Positions 57,417 through 64,000 of a stretch of DNA of 64,000 nucleotides are shown piece after piece. The stretch is taken from assembly GCA_039707465.1 (NCBI GenBank), contig CM077644.1, forward strand, positions 85,013,875-85,077,874, written 5' to 3'. The stretch is from Rhabdophis nuchalis. Lineage: Eukaryota > Chordata > Lepidosauria > Squamata > Natricidae. The notes below the pieces were generated by a model, which was not told the origin of the DNA, made no database searches, and was given only the letters and a program-made list of their open reading frames with translations. Numbering within the stretch: the first letter of the stretch is position 1; every line of letters begins with the position of its first letter. Both the position numbers and the translations under genes were made by a program.

Positions 57417-57574
57417 CAGAGGTGGGTAACTATGGCCCCTTTATGCCATGTCGACTTCAACATGGCTTTATTAAAAGGCAATCTGCACTTTTGTGAACTG
57501 TGAATGTGGCTGGCTCAGGAATTCTGGGAGTTGAAGTCCACAAGCCATAAAAGGTCAATAGTTCCCCACCCCTG
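57417..57574. mobile_element. hAT-type MITE
   Basis: Ends CAGAGGTGGGTAACTATGGC and, reversed, CAGGGGTGGGGAACTATTGA. It contains GAATTCTGGGAGTTGAAGTC, shared with the foldbacks at 27328 and 31479. The flanking 8-mers TCTAAAGG and CTTTAAGG match only in part. Confidence 0.7.
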
Positions 57575-57779
57575 CTTTAAGGTAAGATCGGGCTCTGCCA
57601 ATTGGCCTTGGTGGTGGTTGCTGGATTGCTGGGTTGATGGAAGACTCTCCCTCTCCCTCACTCTATGCTCTCTACTCATTCATCTTTTTTAAAAAAAATA
57701 TCAGATTGATGTTTTCTCATTGTTTCATTCTTCATTCTATTGCTCCATTATTTGATTTCTGTTTTGTTTACACTCTTTT

Positions 57780-57870
57780 CATTTCTTCCTGTTTATTGTT
57801 GCAAGCCATCTAGAGTAGCTCCATGGCGAGTTAGGCATCCAATAAATTTAACAAATTAAAAATAAATTTT
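57780..57870 (+). mobile_element. LINE/SINE 3' tail
   Basis: GTTGCAAGCCATCTAGAGTA, then GGCATCCAATAAATTTAACA. A diverged CR1/L2-group terminus. Confidence 0.45.
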
Positions 57871-58547
57871 ATAATACTGCTATGACAATTCAAGTAACTC
57901 TGTTTTTATTTTGTAGAACTTTTGACACCACAACAATGCACTCTTGCTTATTTTCTTTCTTTTCAACAGATGAGAGACAAATAAACAGATGTGTGTGTGT
58001 GCATGTGTGTGCATGTGCACGCTTGTTGTAATGTATCAGAATTGGGACGGTAGGATATGCAACATGTCATTGTAGGTCATTTTAACAGCTTCGGAAATAA
58101 AATATCACCATGTCGCTTCCAATATCCTGTGTACCAGAATGCTCAGTTTTACTAAACAAAAACCAAACAAAGCATGCACACACAGACACACATAGACACA
58201 CACAGACACTGAGACCTCAGATGAGACACAAGAACACAAAGCTGCTCTTCTTTTCACTTTAGAAAATTCTCTCATATATTTAAATCGCTCCAGTGATGGG
58301 GAGGAAATGTTATTTTCTTTACTTCCATTGTGAATAGCAGAAAATGCTATGCATATAAAAGCCAATTGAATCAAATTTATAATGCAGCTTTTTGAAGGGT
58401 GAGGGTAGGGGGTTAATAATCTTCATACAGAGAAAGTTGAAAAATATTCAATAGTTCAATATAATATATCTATTTTTACCCAGTTATTAGCATTTGGCAG
58501 GCCAAAGCATCTCGTTGACCAGATTCAACAAGATACTTTGTTGGGAT
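57871..58547. other. unannotated sequence
   Basis: A small TG repeat (57992-58016) and its CA counterpart (about 58172-58208). Nothing else. Confidence 0.5.
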
Positions 58548-58810
58548 CTTGTTGGGATTCAAATTTTTTTACTACGGGTTCTCTGAGTGGAGTTTGCTGG
58601 GTGGGGCATGGCTTGGTGGACATGGCTTGGCAGGCGTGGCTTTCTGGGCGTGACAGGGGAAGGTTACTGCAAAATCCCCATTTCCTCCCATTCAGAGACT
58701 AGATGGGGGCGGGGCCAGTCAGAGGTGGTATTTATTGGTTCTCCGAACTACTCAAAATTTCTACTACTGGTTCTCCAGAACTGGTCAGAATCTGCTGAAT
58801 ATCACCTCTG
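58548..58810. mobile_element. hAT-like MITE, reverse of 12847-13152
   Basis: Inverse of the Helitron-nested MITE: GGGCATGGCTTGGTGGACAT, GGTTACTGCAAAATCCCCAT, GGGGCCAGTCAGAGGTGGTA, GGTTCTCCAGAACTGGTCAG, ending ATCACCTCTG. Confidence 0.65.
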
Positions 58811-59589
58811 CTGGTGAACCATGGCACTTTTTCAAGGTCAGCAACCAGAGCATCTGATCTTTTGAATTTAAACATATTTACCCAACACTTATTACCTAGG
58901 CCAGGTGTCTCTTCTTCACAGGAGACTTTGACATAGTAGTTTGGAATTTTCCTTTAAATCACAAAGTCCCACTTTCTACTTTTGCAGAGCATTTTTATTT
59001 ATTTATATTTATTTTATTTTGTTATGGTTGTCGTTAAGCAAACTCTGCAATATAACAATATTAAAGACACATGGGAGAAAGAAAATAAAGCCAACAGCCC
59101 ATATGAAACATAAGGAAGTAGAAAAAAAAGTTCTATGCTCAATCGAAAGTCATTAAAGGAAGTATGAAACATAATTGATTTGACATCCGACTTCTGCCCG
59201 CTTTAGAGAAAAGCTATAGATGTCTGCAGCTCAGACAAAATAGACTGTAGCCCACATTTTAAATAAATTTCCACTTGCAATTTGTATGCTGAATACTGTT
59301 ATAGCTCAGGTTCTTGGCAAGTAGAACTTGATGCTAAGTAACAAACACTAAATGTAAGTATTTTAAGAATTAGTATCTTTGAACAGAAAGCTGAAAATCT
59401 GTGTTTTTAATTTCAGTGAACCAACCACTATTAATCAACCAATTCATAATGGTTTAATGAGAAGCACAGCAAATGTTCATTTCAAATAAGTAAAATCTGG
59501 TATCAATGTTTATTATTTTCTGTTCAGAATTTTTCATTCCATGTTCAGAGTTGTTGAGAGTTGGGCAGCATACATAGGATATTAATTAA
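58811..59589. other. unannotated AT-rich sequence
   Basis: No feature recognised. Confidence 0.45.
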
Positions 59590-60960
59590 TTATTGTGGGT
59601 TGCACAGTCAACCAGATGTTTGGACAGGATTTGACACTTTGTCCACCTATCAAGCCTTTCCTAAGGACCACGGATGAGCAGATACTGTTGTTTAATAATA
59701 TTAAATATATCATTGCAGGATGTAAGCTGTTGTAAGGCAAACTGCCTTTGTAATTGACTAATGGTGATGTTGTCAATGCTGATGGTACTGAGATCAATTC
59801 CAGATGTTTTGGAATAGCTCCCAAAGTGCCTTTCACTATTGGTACTATATTTGCTTTCTTTTGAAATTTTACATCTAATTGCAAGTCTGTACGTTTTGTG
59901 CATTTCTTCAGTTCTTTCTCTTTTCTTCTGCTGTCTTTGGATATTACAATGTTCTCTATTCAGACCTTTTTGTCTTTATTACCAACAATTGTTAACTCTG
60001 GGTTTTGAGTAAGGGATGCTTGTCTATTTGAATTCTAAAATCCCAGAGTATGTTAGCTGTCTCATTTTTTATTACTTTGTCTATTTTGTGGTCCCACCAG
60101 TTCTTGCTCGCAGGCAAATGCTACTTCTTGCAGTTATCAAAATCCACCATTGTTGCTATTTTGTCATGCCATCTTCCTGCAGCAGCTAAATAGGTGGTCC
60201 AGCAGTGCATTAACCATTAAGTAGACTAAGCACATACTTAGGGCACCAGGCCCACAGGGGCACCACCAAGCTGAGAAAGAAAAACCAACCAAGATTTGTA
60301 CATTATTTACAAAGGAGGAGGGCACCAAAAATTGTCATTGCTTAGGGCAGCAGTGAGCCTTAATCCACCACTGAGGTGGTCCATTGAAAATTGAGTCATG
60401 GCAACTGGACTTTAGTCCTTCTGTCTCTTTCTTCAATTTTTATCCTGTTATCCATTGCAAGATCTTGTTATCAGCTTTGCTGATTGTTGTTGTTGTTGTT
60501 GTTGTGTAATACTTTGCCTTGTCATGTTCCTTTTCTATTCTTCATTTGGACTTCATTGTAGGCCAGTTTGGTGCCTCCAGTGTACAGCAAGCCTTTCTAG
60601 TTTATTAGCTTCAGTGCATCTTCTCCACTGTACTTCAGATATTCTTCCTCCTGCCCCTTATTCTTCTTCAATTTTCTGGTGTACTTGCGACATTCCACAC
60701 CCACCTCTTTCCCTTGGTAAGTAGAGTCTGACAACATTATTGCATGGATGAGGGGCATAATCTGTCATAGAACTTTAAGTTCTGTCTGAATCCAGTCCAA
60801 TATTCCAACTGTGTTGGAACTTCCCACAGTTATATCGAAGTTAATTACTTCGATATATTTCCTGTACAAATTTTGAATTTTAGAACGTCTTCACTCTCAC
60901 AATGCATTCAGTACTAACCTTCTTGACTTCAATGAGCTTGATGTTGTCAAACTTCAGGTA
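59590..60960 (-). pseudogene. decayed LINE coding region with restriction-like endonuclease end (R4/Dong-type?)
   Basis: Three-frame reading of the minus strand gives pieces of a post-RT region, in order: a YLPRERGGCGM segment with VHQKIEEE after it (about 60710-60640); RHDKIATMV, HLPASKNWWDHKI and ILWDFRIQ-DKH (about 60170-60000), where the W-D-x-x-I-x-T-D pattern leads into the expected RPDI nuclease strand, here destroyed; and a terminal NIVPIVKGTLGAIPK stretch (about 59850-59800). In site-specific-type LINEs a C-terminal PD-(D/E)XK endonuclease follows a zinc finger in this order. Many stops and shifts and one insertion (60201-60373) are present. The clade is uncertain. Confidence 0.5.
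60201..60373. mobile_element. short DNA element inside the LINE fossil, 9-bp direct repeat
   Basis: Flanked by AGGTGGTCC at 60192-60200 and 60374-60382. The ends AGCAGTGCATTAACC and, reversed, CAGTGGTGGATTAAGG are loosely inverse. Possibly a hAT MITE. Confidence 0.65.
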
Positions 60961-60964
60961 TTTT

Positions 60965-61235
60965 GTCTAGAACTGTCTGGAAACTAATCAAGGAGAGAAG
61001 CAACTTAGAACTGAGGAGAAATTTCCTGCCAGTTAGAACAATTAATCAGTGGAACAGCTTGCTTCCAGAAGTTGTGAATGCCCCAACACTGCAAGTCTTT
61101 AAGAAGATGTTGGATAGCCATTTGTCTGAAATGGTATATGGCTTCCTGCCTGGGCAGGGAGTTGGACTAGATGACCTCCAAAGTCCCTTCCAACTCTGCT
61201 ATTGTATTTTATTATTGTATTGTATTAACTACCGT
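60965..61235 (+). mobile_element. CR1 LINE 3' end
   Basis: The plus strand encodes LRRNFLPVRTINQWNSLLPE and VFKKMLDSHLSEMV, the typical CR1 RT end, then GGCAGGGAGTTGGACTAGAT, GACCTCCAAAGTCCCTTCCA and a TATTGTATTG tail. Truncated and decayed. Confidence 0.85.
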
Positions 61236-62855
61236 ATTCAGTATTAGAAATTTTATCTGGATCTCCTTGGGAGAGGCATATTTTTAAATGATAGAAAAAG
61301 TAATTGCAATTAAGATAAAAGTAGGTCACACCTATTACAACAATAATGTTTTTTCTAACCTTTTCCTTCCAGCTTCCATTATTCTTCCTCTCTCTTTCTT
61401 CTGCTAACTGTTTTTCTCTTTCTATATTTCACATGTGAGGGACTGTTTCTTTCCCTTATTTTAACAGTATAATTCTTCCATCATCATTTTTGATTCCCTT
61501 CTCCATCCAGGTATTTTTAGATTAACGATGTCAGCTTTAAAACAAATAAATACAGTTGCTTTCTAAAACACATTCTCTTATCTTCTGGCATTTATGTTCA
61601 GATAATAACTGCCCTCACAAAAGACATCTAAAATAATGACGCTGTTAAAGAGCATTGAAATTTATTTCCTCTCACCTCTTTCCTTCATTTTAATAAAATT
61701 AATCTAGCCCTCTAAGCCATCCGAAGATGAGCCATCACAGGGCCATGCCGCTGACACAGACAGATCACCATTAACTCCTTTTTAAGCTTTAAAATGCCTC
61801 TGAATGCCACAGTAAAGAACCTCAAACTGCAGATCTTATTCAAATGAATTAAGCTAGACCAGATGGCTGAAGGACGGCATACAAGGAAGAAGTAAATCTC
61901 CTCTTCTCCCTTTCTGATTGCTTTGCCCACAGAGGAATAGCGATTCAAAGAAAATCACTAATCATGGCAGATGTCATTAGCATATTCCCAACAAGGAAAC
62001 TTACATTGAAAAAAAAAATCCAGGGAACATGAATGGCTGCTGGAAGATCAATGTGGAAACTGCATACTTCCAGCTGCCTTCGAAGCTAGTGGCTTCAGGA
62101 TGTGGTAAAATAAAATAAATAAATAAATCCATCTCAGAACTCCTAAGCGGGAGGGGGTTAAGGGGGTGTTTGGTTAATGAACTAAAGGACATAAATCTGT
62201 CAGGGTTTCCAGTTGTGACACAACAGGGCTCAGTAGCAAAGGTGCCTTGTTGGATAGGAAATCTTAGCAGTGCTCCCAATAAAACATGGAGATCTTTGCT
62301 GTTGAATATCTTGTTTGCTTTTAAAAAGAGGATTATGCGAGCTGCAATGGACCCCAACTATTTTTTCCCCTGATTACATTATGGTGAAACCATGTGGTAA
62401 AACACTTTCATTAAAAAATAACAACATCGACAATGTAAAACCAGTGACGATGTAAAACATTCAAGAGAAGATGTTTTTCCTCATAGAAGGCAAGATTATG
62501 AGAAATGCTAGATGGTATGTTTCGATGCCATAAAAATGTGATGTCACCATGGGGAAAGATGGGGCACTTTACCCATGCAAATACTGGACTTCCCCTTACA
62601 TGCCAAGTTTTAGGAATTTCCAGCTTAATATGAAAACCGATTCCTTTCCATCAGTATTTGTATTTAGCTGCATTCCATTAATAACATTTAGTTGCAATGG
62701 TTTGGTCACGCATAACTTCCTAGTTAAGAGCTGCCAGGTGAAGTATTTCCTCTGAGACTTCTGAGCAGAGTTCATCAGGATTATAAGAAAAAGAGAGATC
62801 CACTGTGAGGAAGTAGATTTATGGAAGTTTGATTCCATCTTGCAGTGGTTCACTG
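61236..62855. other. unannotated sequence, possible conserved non-coding DNA
   Basis: No gene or repeat recognised. The interval 61640-62000 is free of repeats and could be conserved; this needs an alignment to test. Confidence 0.3.
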
Positions 62856-63117
62856 CAGGGGTGGGTTGCTGCCGGCATTACTGCCAGTTCGGTGTGCTTT
62901 GCACTTGTGCACATTGGCACCTAAAAAGGTCTGCACATGCTCTCAACCTTAGAAAAGGAGGAAAAAATTAAATTTCTGCAATGAAGGTTGTTCTGCGCAG
63001 GCGCAGAACCAAAAATCAAGATGGCAAAGGCTGCAATAGAATCGATTCGGGGGCATGGCAGGCTGAGTTACTACCTACTTGGCTGAACCAGTCTGAACTG
63101 GTAGGAGCCCACCTCTG
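62856..63117. mobile_element. hAT-like MITE with 8-bp TSD (7 of 8)
   Basis: Flanked by GTTCACTG (62848-62855) and GTCCACTG (63118-63125). Starts CAGGGGTGGGTTGCTGCCGG and ends GAGCCCACCTCTG. Non-coding interior with TTCTGCGCAGGCGCAGAA, a GCGC-type palindrome also hinted at in 51690-51880. Confidence 0.78.
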
Positions 63118-64000
63118 GTCCACTGTAAATCCTGGCACCCCTGTAACTTTGCTCATGATTTCCGTTCCTTCCAAATGAGCTCAGATTTAAGAGGCACACT
63201 AAAATATACAAATACTTTTGTTCTGAGATGGCGCAGCAAGGTTGTTCCATTGTCTATGAGATGGGAGAGAGCTATGACACCTGTTATTAGAGTTTCCCAT
63301 CCTCTTCCAACACGCTATGGAAACACAGTCATCGCTTTAATAGGCATGTAAATGCTTTTTTGCCATTCTCCAAAGGATGACATTCCCCCCTCCCCCCTGT
63401 ATGATGTCTGAGCAGACATGAATATTCTAATGACTGTGCCCCTACCAATGATGTGGTCATCACTTCCTATTCTGTCATAAGCTCGGCTCATTCAGAAATA
63501 CTTTTCCATTCTTTCTTTATTAGCGGATATGGAGCTACACATACCATTGTTCGGATTAGATTATTTGCTGGCATTTGTGCAATGGCTTATGGAGCAATGT
63601 CCTGTTGAATTTTGCATTCCCTTTCTGTCACTTTAATTTCCCAAGCATAGCCAAGTCCTCCAAGTAAATTTCCACTCCTCTGCGCCCCGTGGATTAGTGG
63701 GCCAACTCATTGTCACTTCTGGTTGATGCATGTCTAATTTCTTGTGCCTCGTGTTGAATATCTATCCCCCTGTAGGTTCCCACTATAACAATAGGGGAGC
63801 AGTCACTCAAATCTATGCCACACCTAGTTGAATTATAAATCTTCTTGGTAAAGCAACCATGAGACACAATATTGACAGGTTTTGTTGTCACATACAGAAG
63901 AACTAGGGGAGGATGACAACATGCCCACAGATGTCATTATTGATTGTGCCAGTAGGAGGCAGATGGTTAAATGACACAAAAGGAACTGTCAGAATAGTTT
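63118..64000. other. unannotated sequence
   Basis: No gene, RNA or repeat family recognised to the end of the window. Confidence 0.45.

Noticed and set aside
60831..60857. Small perfect palindrome TATATCGAAGT/ACTTCGATATA
   Set aside because: Eleven-base arms in AT-rich fossil sequence can arise by chance; no sign of function.

Overview
This is a window of vertebrate nuclear DNA, most likely from a squamate reptile and probably a snake. The evidence is its repeat content: a Sauria-type SINE ending in CTTTACCTTTAC, a second squamate tRNA-type SINE, many L2-clade LINEs, CR1 tails, Penelope-like fragments, hAT and Tigger-like MITEs, an L1-type ORF1, and long GATA/ATCT, AAT and TTTC microsatellites. 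I see no host protein-coding gene, tRNA, rRNA or CRISPR array. The background is AT-rich, intergenic or intronic sequence. Every long open frame belongs to a mobile element or a microsatellite.

Layout. 1-12 kb: old LINE tails (CR1, L2 and relatives), a Penelope-like fossil and a Sauria SINE with an 11-bp target duplication (TSD). 12.4-14.5 kb: a decayed Helitron (Pif1-type) helicase, interrupted by a hAT MITE with an 8-bp TSD and preceded by a perfect 42-bp inverted repeat. 15.2-16.2 kb: two DNA-transposon MITEs. 16.4-20.0 kb: a nearly complete L2-clade LINE whose endonuclease/reverse-transcriptase frame has one premature stop. 20-40 kb: SINEs, MITEs, an RPS15 processed pseudogene, a 465-bp polypyrimidine tract, L2 3' ends, and Penelope fragments, one with a recognisable hammerhead-ribozyme core. 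40.6-42.6 kb: an ORF1-only half-L1 element on the minus strand, with CpG-rich 5' UTR, intact 282-codon ORF1, short 3' UTR, A-tail and perfect 14-bp TSD. 43.2-46.4 kb: two L2 copies placed tail-to-tail across a 109-bp AAT array. 46.5-47.3 kb: a second, 5'-truncated copy of the half-L1 (17-bp TSD). 48.7-49.3 kb: a palindromic Penelope tail split by an L2 insertion. 50-64 kb: hAT and Tigger MITEs, a MITE carrying two L2 insertions, a 30-bp half-L1/L1 tip with a 16-bp TSD, a decayed LINE of the type with a C-terminal restriction-like endonuclease, and a CR1 tail.

How they relate. L1-type enzymes supplied in trans probably mobilised the half-L1 copies, because each is flanked by a 14-17 bp TSD. 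The L2 copies have TSDs of only 4-6 bp where one can be seen, so they used a different endonuclease. The most distinctive signal is the ORF1-only L1 lineage: two copies in one window pass directly from ORF1 into the same short 3' UTR, and a third insertion consists only of the 3' tip. All family names come from recognising motifs by eye; no database search was run.
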